From Tanticharoenia sakaeratensis NBRC 103193 (GTDB lineage Bacteria > Pseudomonadota > Alphaproteobacteria > Acetobacterales > Acetobacteraceae), in contig NZ_BALE01000058.1 of NCBI RefSeq assembly GCF_000963885.1, forward strand, positions 1 to 64,000: a stretch of 64,000 nt of DNA, read 5' to 3'. The notes under the pieces are model-generated. The model was not told where the DNA came from, did no database searches, and saw only the letters and a list, made by a program, of their open reading frames with translations. Shown here piece after piece: positions 46,973-56,698 of the stretch. Position 1 is the stretch's first letter, and each line of letters begins with the position of its first letter. The position numbers were made by a program, and so were the translations under genes.

Positions 46973-49900
46973 GGACGGTCCGCCGAACGCGTGCGGGCAA
47001 GGCGGCGCTGCACGCGCATCTCGAGCTCACAGAAATAGGTGGGAAGCGCGAACAGCGTCAGCAGTGTCGCGATCCCGAGGCCCCCCACCACCACGGTCGC
47101 AAGCCCACGCTGGACATCGGTGCCGATACCGGTGGCAAGGGCCGCGGGAAGCATGCCGGCGGTTGCAACCGTTGCCGTCATCAGGACGGGCCGGAACCGT
47201 TCACCGGCACCTTCCAGCACGGCTTCGCGGACCGGCACGCCGTCGGCGCGGTGCCGGTTGATATTGGCGATCATGATGATGCCGTTCTGCACGGCGACAC
47301 CGAACAGCGCGATGAAACCCACGGCAGTCGCGATATTGAGCGTCTCGCCGCGCAGGTGCAGCGCCACCAAGCCGCCGAGCGTCGCCAGCGGCACGACGCT
47401 GAGCACCAGCAGCGCATGGCGCACGGTGCCGAACTCGATGAAAAGCAGCACGACCATGACCGCGAGCATGACAAGCAGCGCGATGGACAGGCGTTCCTGC
47501 GCGCGCTGCTCCTGCTGGAACGTGCCGGCCCATTCCAGATGGAACTGGCGGTGGTCGTAATGGACCTGGTTCTCGATCCGCGCCTGCGCATCGGCGAGAT
47601 ACTGCGACAGCGGACGCTCGCCATTGTCCACGCGGATCGTGATCTGCCGCCGATACAGCTCGTGGGCGATGTTGCTCTCGCCCGTGCGCAGCGCGATCTT
47701 CGCGACCTGGCCAAGCGGAATCTGCGCCCCTTGCGGATCGAGCAGCGGCAGTTGTTCGATCGCCTGCAGGTTGCGCGCCTCCATGCGCGCGATGTGGATC
47801 GTCGCATTGTAGACGCGATCCTGGACATAGACCTGCGTGATGGCCGCATCCCCGATCGCGTTCTGCACCACGTTGGCGATGTCGCTCACGCTGACCCCGT
47901 AGCGCGCCGCCGCCGCGCGATCGGCGGTGATGCCGAGCTGCGGGATGCGCGGCTCCTGGAAGATCGAGGCCTCCGCCGTGCCCGGCACGGCATGCAGGAC
48001 GTCCACGATGTCGCCGCCGATCCGGCGCAGTTCGTCCAGGTCGTTGCCGTAGACGCGCAGGACCAGCGGCGAATGGGCGCCGCCCACCAGATCGCTCATG
48101 TTGTCTTCGATCGGCTGGCTGATGCCGAAGCTGATGCCGGGGATCATGCTCAGTCGTGCACGCAGCCGGTTCACGAACTGGGCCTTGCTCTCGCCTGCGG
48201 GCCATGAGCTGTAGGGCGTCAGACCGACCGGCATCTCGATATGCGAGGGCGACCACGGGTCCGTGCCGTCGTCGTTCCGCCCGAGCTGCGTGATGGCATA
48301 GGATGTCTCGGGGAATTCGCGCACCGTGTCGCGCAGCCGGTCCGCGATCGCGCTGCCCGCGTCGACTGAAATGCCCGATGGCATCTGGACCTGGATCCAG
48401 AGTGCGCCCTCGTCCAGATCGGGCAGGAATTCACGCCCGACAGACATCCCGAGACCCACGACCAGAACGAGCGCGATCACGCCGCCGGCATAGGCCACCG
48501 CCGGCCGGTCGATCATGTGGCCGAGCACGAAGCGATAGCGGTGGTGAAGCCATTCGAGCGGGGCGTTGTGCCACAGGCGCTGCGGCTTGCGCAGGGCGAT
48601 GAAGCTGAGCGTCGGGATCAGCATGATCGCGCAGGCCAGTGCCCCCAGGAGCGCGAAGCTCACGGTGAAGGCCATCGGCCGGAACAGCTTGCCCTCGCTG
48701 CCCTCGAAGGCGAACAGCGGGCTGTAGGCCACGATGATGATGAGCGTGGACGAAAAGATCGACCGGCCCGCCTGTCGCGCGACCGTCAGGACCTCGTCCG
48801 GGCGCAGCGCGCGATCGGCATAATGTTCGCGGATACGCAGGATCGCTTCCGTCACGACGATGGCGCCGTCCACGATCACGCCGAAATCGATCGCGCCGAG
48901 CGAGAACAGGTTCGCCGACATGCCGAGCACGCGCATCAGGACGAACACCATGCTGAGCGCCAGCGGGATCGTGACGGCGGTCACCAGCGCGCTGCGCGGA
49001 CTGCCGAGGAAGATCGTCAGGATCAGGAGCACGAGCCCGATGCCCTCGACCATCGTCTCGCCAACCTTGTTGGTTGTCGCATGCACGAGATTGTCGCGGT
49101 CGATATAGGGCACGATGTGCACGCCCATGGGATCGAGCTGCTTCTGCAGGCGCTGGACGGTCTCATGGATATGGTCGAGCACGAGCGACGGATTGTCGCC
49201 CGTCAGCATCGTCACGATGCCCTCGATCGTATCGGGATTGTGGTCCTTGCCGAGCACGCCTTCGCGCACCTGATGGCCGAACTGGATCTGCCCCAGGTCG
49301 CGCAGCATGACCGGCGTGCCGTTGTGCTGCGTCACGCCGATCGCGCCCAGATCGTCGAGCGAGTGGACCATGCCGATCCCGCGCACGATGTAGGACTGCT
49401 CGCCGCGCGTGATGCGTCCGCCGCCCGCGTCGACCGAGTTGTTCTTGATCGCGTTGATGACGTCGTTGACACCGACATTGTAGCGCTGAAGCGCCTTTGG
49501 ATCGACGACGAGCTGGTATTCCTTGGTGAAGCCGCCGAAATTGTTGACGTTCACCACCCCCTGGATCTGCTGCAGGGCCGGAATGACGGTCCAACGCTGG
49601 ATGTCGGACAGCTGCATCAGGTTCTGGCGATCCGACTCCAGCGTGTAGCGATAAATTTCGCCCGCCGGGCCGGAAATCGGCCCGAGTGTCGGCGTGATGC
49701 CGGCAGGCAGTGTCGCCTGGGCGATGGCCTCGTTCGTGAGCTGACGCGCGAGATAGATGCTCGTCTTGTCCGAGAAGATCAGGGTGACGAGAGACAGGCC
49801 GAACGTGCTGCTGGACCGGCTGTCCACGACACCCGGGACACTGGCGAGCGCGCGCTCCAGCGGCGTCGTGATCTGCTGCTCGATCTCTTCGGCCGCAAGG

Positions 49901-50064
49901 CCGGGCACCTGGGTCGTGACGAGGACGTTGGGGGCGCCGAGATCGGGATAGGCCTCGACCGGAAGCCCCTGCCATGCGGCATAGCCGCACAGGGCGAGCA
50001 GGATCGCCGCGAAGAACACGACCTTGCGGCGCCCGAAACACCAGGCAATGGCACGCTCAATCAT
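46969..50064 (-). CDS. CusA/CzcA-family heavy-metal RND efflux pump
   Basis: A 1031-residue, 12-TM proton-driven pump. Metal-RND marker 'IDFGVIVDGAIVVTEA' in TM4 contains the proton-relay Asp residues. 'AYPDLGAPNVLVTTQVPGLAAEEIEQQI' (in part) is the usual N-terminal block, and the C terminus has 'GFIALFGVAVQNGIIMI'. The sequence places it in the heavy-metal efflux (HME) group but does not settle which ion. It overlaps the adaptor gene by eight bases and the outer-membrane factor by four. Confidence 0.94.
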   Translation of the reverse strand: MIERAIAWCFGRRKVVFFAAILLALCGYAAWQGLPVEAYPDLGAPNVLVTTQVPGLAAEEIEQQITTPLERALASVPGVVDSRSSSTFGLSLVTLIFSDKTSIYLARQLTNEAIAQATLPAGITPTLGPISGPAGEIYRYTLESDRQNLMQLSDIQRWTVIPALQQIQGVVNVNNFGGFTKEYQLVVDPKALQRYNVGVNDVINAIKNNSVDAGGGRITRGEQSYIVRGIGMVHSLDDLGAIGVTQHNGTPVMLRDLGQIQFGHQVREGVLGKDHNPDTIEGIVTMLTGDNPSLVLDHIHETVQRLQKQLDPMGVHIVPYIDRDNLVHATTNKVGETMVEGIGLVLLILTIFLGSPRSALVTAVTIPLALSMVFVLMRVLGMSANLFSLGAIDFGVIVDGAIVVTEAILRIREHYADRALRPDEVLTVARQAGRSIFSSTLIIIVAYSPLFAFEGSEGKLFRPMAFTVSFALLGALACAIMLIPTLSFIALRKPQRLWHNAPLEWLHHRYRFVLGHMIDRPAVAYAGGVIALVLVVGLGMSVGREFLPDLDEGALWIQVQMPSGISVDAGSAIADRLRDTVREFPETSYAITQLGRNDDGTDPWSPSHIEMPVGLTPYSSWPAGESKAQFVNRLRARLSMIPGISFGISQPIEDNMSDLVGGAHSPLVLRVYGNDLDELRRIGGDIVDVLHAVPGTAEASIFQEPRIPQLGITADRAAAARYGVSVSDIANVVQNAIGDAAITQVYVQDRVYNATIHIARMEARNLQAIEQLPLLDPQGAQIPLGQVAKIALRTGESNIAHELYRRQITIRVDNGERPLSQYLADAQARIENQVHYDHRQFHLEWAGTFQQEQRAQERLSIALLVMLAVMVVLLFIEFGTVRHALLVLSVVPLATLGGLVALHLRGETLNIATAVGFIALFGVAVQNGIIMIANINRHRADGVPVREAVLEGAGERFRPVLMTATVATAGMLPAALATGIGTDVQRGLATVVVGGLGIATLLTLFALPTYFCELEMRVQRRLARTRSADRP

Positions 50065-51196
50065 CGTTGAGCAGAATTCCGCCGGCGGTCACGATCCGCG
50101 CATCCGCCGAGAGCCCTGACAGGACGCGCACGTCTTCCCCTTCGTCATACGAGATCTCGACGCGCTGCCTGCGGAAGGTGCGGGGCGCGACCTCGACGTA
50201 GACGTTGACCGCGTCGTTGTTCATCAGCAGCGCGGATTGCGGGACCATGACCTGTGTGCCTTCCGGCGCCGTGACGGCCACGTCGCCGAACATGTTGGGT
50301 CGCAGCAATCCGTCAGGATTGGCGCAGGCGGCATGCGCCTCCAGCCTGCGCGAGTCCGGATGCAGTGTCGGATCGAGGCTTGCGATATGGCAGTCGATCA
50401 CATGGCCCGGTGCTGCGGTCAGCGTCACCTGAGCCGTCTCGCCGACCGCGATCTGGGTGATCTGGTCTTCGGGCACCTGCGCGTTGACCCAGATTTCCGA
50501 CAGGTCGACCATCGTCATCTGCACGGCGGTCGGGTCCGTCACCATGTTGCCCGGCGCCATCGTCACCGTGGAGATGATGCCATCGACGGGTGCGACAAGC
50601 GGGATCAGCCCCCTGGTGCTGTAGGCCGCATTGGCGTTCAGCGCATTCAGACGCTGGTCGGCTCGGGTCGCCTCGGCCTCGGCCTGCCCCAGATCGTTGC
50701 GCGCCGAGTCGAGATCCTTGGCGGCATTGCCACCGACCGCGAGCACACCCTGGGCGCGGGTGAACGCCTTGTGGGCCAGCGTCAGCGCCGACTGCGCCTT
50801 CTGTTGATCGGCATAAGCCTGCGCGAGATCACCGGAGGCGAGAACGGCCAGCACCTGTCCGCGCGTCACGAACGCGCCGGGCGCCGTGGAGACCGAGACG
50901 ACCCTGCCTGCGACCGGCGTGAGGATGGATACCGAGCGGCTGGGCTCGGATGCCACGACGCCGGGGAAATGCGTGATGTGCGGCAGGGCGACCGAGCGGG
51001 CCTGCGCCACGACGAGCGCATGCAGGATCGGGGATTGCGGGTCGACCACAAGGTCGCCGGACGCATTGCGCGCGACTTCCTCTTTCGGTCTGCCCTCCGA
51101 TACGGGCGCCGGTCTACGCCAGACGACCACGATGATCAGCAGGACGAACACGGCCGCAGCAAGTGCAAGCAGCCCTTGGCCGCGGGAAAAGCGCAT
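50057..51196 (-). CDS. RND efflux periplasmic adaptor (CzcB/CusB-like)
   Basis: A 379-residue membrane-fusion protein with one N-terminal membrane anchor (about residues 8-26). The lipoyl halves 'SILTPVAGRVVSVSTAPGAFVTRGQVLAVL' and 'LVAPVDGIISTVTMAPGNMV' (both in part) flank a helical hairpin (about 128-190). A beta-barrel with 'IWVNAQVPEDQITQIAVGE' follows. The C-terminal 'GILLNDD' resembles CzcB-type adaptors. There is no His-rich metal-binding N-terminal extension. First gene of the operon. Confidence 0.93.
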   Translation of the reverse strand: MRFSRGQGLLALAAAVFVLLIIVVVWRRPAPVSEGRPKEEVARNASGDLVVDPQSPILHALVVAQARSVALPHITHFPGVVASEPSRSVSILTPVAGRVVSVSTAPGAFVTRGQVLAVLASGDLAQAYADQQKAQSALTLAHKAFTRAQGVLAVGGNAAKDLDSARNDLGQAEAEATRADQRLNALNANAAYSTRGLIPLVAPVDGIISTVTMAPGNMVTDPTAVQMTMVDLSEIWVNAQVPEDQITQIAVGETAQVTLTAAPGHVIDCHIASLDPTLHPDSRRLEAHAACANPDGLLRPNMFGDVAVTAPEGTQVMVPQSALLMNNDAVNVYVEVAPRTFRRQRVEISYDEGEDVRVLSGLSADARIVTAGGILLNDD

Positions 51197-51237
51197 CGAT
51201 ATGTGGGCCCTGGGTTCGCTCTGGCATGAGGCGGAGG

Positions 51238-51252
51238 GTTTTGCGACAAAAC
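51238..51252. promoter_or_regulatory. Short palindrome upstream of RND operon
   Basis: GTTTTG-CGA-CAAAAC is a perfect 6-bp inverted repeat 42 bp before the adaptor start, in the likely promoter region. No regulator gene lies nearby. The role is speculative. Confidence 0.3.
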
Positions 51253-51398
51253 ATCGCGGACTACCGCCGGGTTACTGCCCGAGATCAGCCCTGCTGCCAA
51301 GCGCCATCACAAAAAGTTCCAGAACGGTGATAAAAATTTCACCGAGCCTTTGCACCTGCGTGCCACAGACCTTGCGTAAATCTTTGATATACAACACG

Positions 51399-51428
51399 AA
51401 AACGCCCGACCCCTTGCGGGGCCGGGCG
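51399..51428 (-). terminator. Intrinsic terminator after katE
   Basis: On the minus strand CGCCCGGCCCC pairs with GGGGTCGGGCG around GCAA, with one G-T wobble, and is followed by TTTT. It lies 28 bp past the katE stop. Confidence 0.9.
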
Positions 51429-51456
51429 CATGATCATTTGCCTTGCAGCGGCAGGA

Positions 51457-53562
51457 TCAGACGGTATGGGTCCGCTTCTCCCGATCCCAGAAACGAACGT
51501 CCCGACAGGTCGTCAGGAAACCCGCAAAATCGCCGCCTGCCCGGATCTCGGCAAACCCGGCATCCATGTCGGACGGTCCGACGCCTGCGCGCTCCATCAG
51601 CGGGCGCGCTTCCTTCACGTAGGCGATGAACTTCGCATGGGCGAACGCATCGGCAATGAAGTCACGGGCCGTGGCCTCGTCGTTCAGAAGGGCAGCGCCG
51701 TCGGCGGACGGCAGCAGCACGACGGCGTCATACAGGACAGACGGTGCGCCGACGATCTTCTGTCCTGCCGGCACGAGCTTGCCGTCGGTCGTCTTCACGC
51801 CGCCGACCGCAGGGGCCACCAGTTCCACGAGCGTACCTTCGTCGGCTGCGGCCTTCATCAGACCGGACAGCAATGTCGCATCCGTGCCGTCCGTCACCAG
51901 CACGCCGAGCTTGCGGCCGGCGAATGACTTCGGTCCGTTCTTGATGATGCTCAGCGCCGGCGATTCCGGCAGCGTGCTGACGACCGGTCGCGCGGGCGGT
52001 GCGGCCTGCGGAATCTTTTCCAGACGCAGACCCTGCGCCACCTGCTGCGCCAGCATCTCATCGACATTCAGGAGATGCGAGACCACCCGCTCACGGATTG
52101 CCGGCACCTCGACCTTGCTCAGCTCGAAGACAAACGCGTTTTTGATGTGCGTCTGCTCCGGCTCGGTCTGGCTGATGTAGAACTGACGTGCCTGGCTGTA
52201 GTGATCCGCGAACAGCGCACCGCGTTCGCGCGTCGTTGCGTCGCGAAGCGGCTCCTGGAACGGCGTGTAACCGGCCGTCGGGCTCTCGCGGGGGCCGCGG
52301 TCGAGCGAACTCGGCTCATAGTTCGCGCGCCCTTTCGGGTTGTGCATCGCCATATGCCCGTCCTGCTGGAAGTTATGAAACGGGCATTTCGGTGCGTTTA
52401 TGGGGATATGCGTGAAGTTCGGACCGCCCAGGCGCTTCGTCTGCGTGTCGAGATACGAGAAGTTGCGGCCCTGCAACAGCGGATCATTGGTGAAGTCGAC
52501 GCCCGGCACGATGTTCTGGGTGCAGAACGCCACCTGCTCAGTCTCGGCGAAGAAATTGTCCACCATCCGGTCCAGCACGAGACGGCCGATCCGGCGCACG
52601 GGCACCAGTTCTTCCGGGATAAGCTTCGTGGCGTCGAGGATGTCGAAGTCGAACTTGTCCGCGAATTCGTCGTCGAACAGCTGAACGCCCAGTTCCCACT
52701 CCGGGAAATCGCCGTTCGTGATGGCCGTCCAGAGGTCGCGGCGATGGAAGTCGGGATCGGCACCGTTGATCTTCACGGCCTCGTTCCAGACGACCGACTG
52801 CATGCCGAGCTTCGGCTTCCAGTGGAACTTCACGTAGGTCGATTTGCCCTCGGCCGTGACCAGGCGGAAGCTGTGAACGCCGAAGCCTTCCATGAAGCGG
52901 AACGAGCGCGGGATCGCGCGATCGGACATGATCCACATGAGCATGTGGGTCGTCTCGGGCGAAAGTGATGCGAAATCCCAGAACGTGTCATGGGCGGACT
53001 GTGCCTGCGGGAACCCGCGATCGGCCTCCTGCTTCACGGCATGCACCATGTCCGGGAACTTCATCGCGTCCTGGATGAAGAAAACCGGGATGTTGTTGCC
53101 GACGATGTCCCAGTTGCCCTCGTCGGTGTACAGCTTCACGGCAAAGCCGCGCACGTCCCGGGCGACATCGAACGAGCCCTGGCTGCCGGCCACTGTCGAG
53201 AACCGGACGAATGCCGGCGTCTTCTTCCCGACTTCGCTCAGAACCTTTGCGCGCGTGACGTCGGCCAGTGAATCCGTGAGTTCGAAATAGCCGTGCGCGC
53301 CATAGCCGCGGGCATGGACGACGCGCTCGGGGATCCGCTCATGATCGAAGTGGAAGATCTTTTCGCGAAAGTGCAGATCCTGCAGGAGCGCCGGACCACG
53401 CGGTCCTGCCTTCTGCGTGTTCTGGTCATCCGAGACAGGCAGACCCTGCTGGGTGGTCAACACCGGCGCGCCGGGAGATGCAACCTGATGTGTGGCGCCC
53501 TGAGGCCCACGCTCGACGATCTCATCCCCGAGCTTGACTGTTTCGCGCTTGCTGCCGGCCAT
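51457..53562 (-). CDS. katE: Catalase, large-subunit HPII type
   Basis: A 701-residue monofunctional haem catalase (clade 2). Catalytic His83 is in '[12 protein letters not shown]', Asn156 in '[15 protein letters not shown]', and the haem-ligand Tyr (about 370) in '[16 protein letters not shown]'. The extra C-terminal domain (about 555-700) is the DJ-1/PfpI-like (flavodoxin-fold) module of HPII-type enzymes ('[16 protein letters not shown]'). It stands alone with its own terminator. Confidence 0.96.
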   Translation of the reverse strand: MAGSKRETVKLGDEIVERGPQGATHQVASPGAPVLTTQQGLPVSDDQNTQKAGPRGPALLQDLHFREKIFHFDHERIPERVVHARGYGAHGYFELTDSLADVTRAKVLSEVGKKTPAFVRFSTVAGSQGSFDVARDVRGFAVKLYTDEGNWDIVGNNIPVFFIQDAMKFPDMVHAVKQEADRGFPQAQSAHDTFWDFASLSPETTHMLMWIMSDRAIPRSFRFMEGFGVHSFRLVTAEGKSTYVKFHWKPKLGMQSVVWNEAVKINGADPDFHRRDLWTAITNGDFPEWELGVQLFDDEFADKFDFDILDATKLIPEELVPVRRIGRLVLDRMVDNFFAETEQVAFCTQNIVPGVDFTNDPLLQGRNFSYLDTQTKRLGGPNFTHIPINAPKCPFHNFQQDGHMAMHNPKGRANYEPSSLDRGPRESPTAGYTPFQEPLRDATTRERGALFADHYSQARQFYISQTEPEQTHIKNAFVFELSKVEVPAIRERVVSHLLNVDEMLAQQVAQGLRLEKIPQAAPPARPVVSTLPESPALSIIKNGPKSFAGRKLGVLVTDGTDATLLSGLMKAAADEGTLVELVAPAVGGVKTTDGKLVPAGQKIVGAPSVLYDAVVLLPSADGAALLNDEATARDFIADAFAHAKFIAYVKEARPLMERAGVGPSDMDAGFAEIRAGGDFAGFLTTCRDVRFWDREKRTHTV

Positions 53563-53647
53563 TATTCGAACCCCGTCCGTTCTTCGCTGTGCCCAGTCGA
53601 ACGTTCCCCGGGCTCGGGCGGTTGCACATCGGAGTGACCGTTCAGAG

Positions 53648-54595
53648 TTACAGGTCGAGCACCAGCCTTGCCGATTTCGAGCCGGAACAGCAGATCATCA
53701 TCGTGTTCCCCGCTGCCTGCTCGGCGTCGGTCAGCACGGAATCACGATGATCGGGGCACCCCTCAAGCACCCGGGTCTCGCACATGCCGCAGACCCCTTC
53801 CGCGCAGGAAAACGAAACGCCGGCACCTGCCGCGCGCGCGACCTCGAGAATCGTCTCGCCGGGTGTCACCCGCAGGGTCCGGCCGCTTCTGGCCAGCGTG
53901 ATCTCGAAGCCACCGCCAGTGGCCGGAGCATGCACGGCTTCGAACAGCTCGCGATGACGCTGCTCCGACGGGAATGACGCAAAGGCGCGCTCGAATGCGT
54001 CGATCATGCGCGCCGGGCCGCAGCAATAGACATGCGCGCGCGGATCCGTGCGGGCGGCCAGCGCGGCCAGATCGAGCCGCAGATCAGCCTCATCGGCAAA
54101 GCAGGTGGCGACGGATGAGCCGGGCAGATCGTCCGCGAACGCGGCCGAGGCACGGCTGCGGGCGGCATAATGCAGGGAGAACGGTGCACCCAGGGCCTGT
54201 AGCCGCAGGGCGATCGACCGGATCGGCGCGATCCCGATGCCCCCTGCGATCAACACGCTCTGCACTGCCGCCTCGAACGGGGCGAAATGATTGCGTGGGC
54301 CGCCTACCTGAAGGACATCGCCGATCGCAAGGTTTGCGTGGATATAGGCCGAGCCACCCCGACTGCGCGGCTCACGGAGCACGGCGATTTCATAGGCATC
54401 CCGCGCACCGGGTGCGTTGGTGAGGGAATACTGCCGTACGATGGGCGTGAACGCCGGGATGTGCAGGTCGATATGCGCGCCTGCCGTTACGGGCGCCAGC
54501 GGAGCACCGTCGGCTGCCACGAGCGTCACGCCGCGAACGCAATCGGAGAGATCGCGCAGGTTCGTGACGCGCATCGCCATGGTCCGCTCCGTCAT
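53648..54595 (-). CDS. PDR/VanB-family oxidoreductase (FMN reductase + 2Fe-2S ferredoxin)
   Basis: A 315-residue phthalate-dioxygenase-reductase type electron-transfer protein. Its order is the flavin domain ('[13 protein letters not shown]'), the NAD domain ('[12 protein letters not shown]', 'YCCGPARMI') and the C-terminal plant-type 2Fe-2S domain ('[24 protein letters not shown]'; in part) with a distal Cys pair. AAAGGGGA lies about 7 bases before the ATG at 54595; a longer open frame upstream was not used. It is the natural reductase for the Rieske oxygenase at 60.6 kb, though 6 kb away. Confidence 0.93.
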   Translation of the reverse strand: MTERTMAMRVTNLRDLSDCVRGVTLVAADGAPLAPVTAGAHIDLHIPAFTPIVRQYSLTNAPGARDAYEIAVLREPRSRGGSAYIHANLAIGDVLQVGGPRNHFAPFEAAVQSVLIAGGIGIAPIRSIALRLQALGAPFSLHYAARSRASAAFADDLPGSSVATCFADEADLRLDLAALAARTDPRAHVYCCGPARMIDAFERAFASFPSEQRHRELFEAVHAPATGGGFEITLARSGRTLRVTPGETILEVARAAGAGVSFSCAEGVCGMCETRVLEGCPDHRDSVLTDAEQAAGNTMMICCSGSKSARLVLDL

Positions 54596-54764
54596 GCCTG
54601 TTCCCCTTTCACGTCGGATCAAGGTCGAGCGTTGGCGGGCCGCGCCGTCTCCGACAAGGCGGAGAACCCGGTTTTGCGCCTTCGTTCCGATCAGGGGCGC
54701 GCAGGCGCAATTCGGATGCGGGCGCGCCCCGATATGCTGCATCGTTGCCAATCCCTGACATGAG

Positions 54765-55853
54765 ATGCCGCACAGACCCATGACGCTGACCTGCACCGCA
54801 CCGCCCACCGGCCCGATCGTCGTCCCCCGCGCGCTGCATCGCCTGGAGGCGACGCCGCAGACCACGCATTGGGGGTATTTCGATGCCGCCATGGCTCCGG
54901 CGCTGATGGTCGATTCCGGCGATCTGATCCACGCGCAGGCGCTGACCCATCATGCGGGCGACGACCCGGCGCTGATGATGGATGACGCCATGCATCGCGT
55001 CTGGCGCGAGACCCCGGAATCCGATCGCACGCCGGGCGTCCACATCATGACCGGGCCGATCTTCGTGCGTGATGCAAAGCCAGGCGACATGCTCGAGGTG
55101 CGGTATCTCGGCATGCAGCCGCGCTTCCGCTTCGGTTCGAATCTCGCGGCCCACTGGGGGCAGCTTTACGAAGACCTGGGTGCGCGTGAGCGCGTCACGA
55201 TCTATGAACTCGACGAAGGTGCGAACACGGCACAGGCCCTCTATGCCTACGACGTGCCGGACAAGTATCTAATCCCCGGCCGGATCACCCATTGCCCCGA
55301 ATGCGACAGGCAGCGCGCGCTTGCCGGCGTGCGCGTTCCGGTTCGCCCGCATCTCGGCACGGCGGGCGTCGCACCTGACGAGACCGGGCGTGTCAGCACC
55401 GTGCCGCCGGGCCTGCACGGCGGCAACATCGACAACTGGCGCATCGGCGCGGGTGCCACGATGTACTACAAGGTGCAGGTCGATGGCGGGCTTTTCTCGA
55501 TCGGCGACCCGCATATCAGCCAAGGCGATGGCGAGATCAGCGGCACGGCGATCGAGGCATCGCTCGACGTGCTGTTCCAGATCATCCTGCGCAAGGATTT
55601 CTCCTTCCGCTCGCCACTTCTGGAAACGCCGCAGAACTGGATCGTCCATGGTTTCGGCGACACGCTCGACATTGCGGCGAAGGAAGCCTCCCGCGACATG
55701 CTGACGCTCCTGACCGACCGGGGGCTGTCGACCGACGACGCCTATTCCCTGCTGTCCGTTGCCGGTGACATGGCCGTAACACAGGTCGTCGACGGCAAGC
55801 AGGGCGTGCACATGCGCATTCGCCGCGACATGTTTCCGATCACCCGGACCTGA
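54765..55853 (+). CDS. Acetamidase/formamidase family amidohydrolase
   Basis: A 362-residue member of the FmdA/AmdA family, which hydrolyses short amides to acid and ammonia. Markers are 'HIMTGPIFVRDAKPGDMLEV', 'VPPGLHGGNIDNWRIGAGATMYYKVQVDGGLFSIGDPHISQGDGEISGTAIEA' (in part) and a zinc-type Asp/His cluster there. The first ATG is at 54765 and a second at 54780; neither has a clear Shine-Dalgarno sequence. It is divergent from the reductase gene. True substrate unknown. Confidence 0.92.
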   Translation: MPHRPMTLTCTAPPTGPIVVPRALHRLEATPQTTHWGYFDAAMAPALMVDSGDLIHAQALTHHAGDDPALMMDDAMHRVWRETPESDRTPGVHIMTGPIFVRDAKPGDMLEVRYLGMQPRFRFGSNLAAHWGQLYEDLGARERVTIYELDEGANTAQALYAYDVPDKYLIPGRITHCPECDRQRALAGVRVPVRPHLGTAGVAPDETGRVSTVPPGLHGGNIDNWRIGAGATMYYKVQVDGGLFSIGDPHISQGDGEISGTAIEASLDVLFQIILRKDFSFRSPLLETPQNWIVHGFGDTLDIAAKEASRDMLTLLTDRGLSTDDAYSLLSVAGDMAVTQVVDGKQGVHMRIRRDMFPITRT

Positions 55854-56698
55854 CGCTTCCCGGTTTCGAAGCTGCCGGACGCACGAGATCGAACGCGCCC
55901 GACAGCCGTGGAGCTGGAGCGGTCACGCTGCGCGAGCCGCGGCCGCCGATGAGGCGCCAGCCTGCAGTTCGGGCAATTCGTTCGCGTCAGACGGCGTTCT
56001 TCAGAAGCATCCGCGCTGATCGACGCTGCCCGCTGGCTCCTGCCGGGCGGCGTCTTTCCGTCTGTCGCGACGAAGGCGGCATTCACACCTGATGGATTTC
56101 GATCGAGATCGGGCGCGCGGACTTGCGACGCGGCGGCGATGCCGTTTGCAGCTCCCGGTGCGGATGTCATCGCGAACGCCCCGGGCGTCCACAAGCATCC
56201 GGCGTGCATCGAAGCGCGGACAAAGGCGCACCAGAAGTTCGGGCAGACGGTCGGTCAATTCCGGCAAGCAGACGGTGCGCACGGCGTCCGAACGCCTCGG
56301 CGCCATGGGCGCGGTCTTCGTCTGCCATTGCACGGACGACGTCGGCGATGCGTCTTCCGGACTGAAGCAATGCCGATAGAAAAACCCGGTTCCGGTGTTC
56401 GCTCATGCCGCGATCGTCACCGTGCCTGCGGGCATATAACCGCGTTTCCGCAGACGTTCGATGCCGATGCGCGGAACCGACGCCATGCTGTCGAACAGCG
56501 AAACGATCCGGCTCACGGACCGTGACATTCCCCTTGACGAAGTTGAGGATACACTCAAGTATCCAATTTTATGGAGGAGATCCTCTAGTTTCGATGCCTG
56601 TCGCACCCGCATGGAACGTTCAGCGGATTTCGAGAGCTCGAACCTGTTTTCAGGCGTTTGTTCCCGCGCACGCACAGGATCATTCGGATACGGATCGC
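55854..56698. other. 845-bp gene-poor region upstream of MFS gene
   Basis: No intact gene is convincing. All frames are short, change strand and lack homology I recognise. A minus-strand frame ending at 56403 has a segment ('VSRIVSLFDSMASV') faintly like the start of an IclR-type regulator, but it stops after 40 more residues. The stretch may be a decayed regulator. The last 180 bp turn AT-rich and hold a palindrome likely to regulate the MFS gene. Confidence 0.5.
56547..56564. promoter_or_regulatory. Palindrome upstream of MFS gene
   Basis: GGATAC-ACTCAA-GTATCC is a perfect 6-bp inverted repeat with 6-base spacer. It lies in a local AT-rich stretch 135 bp before the MFS start and is followed by a second small AGGA-GA-TCCT palindrome near 56575-56584. 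Likely an operator; the regulator is not identified. Confidence 0.45.
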
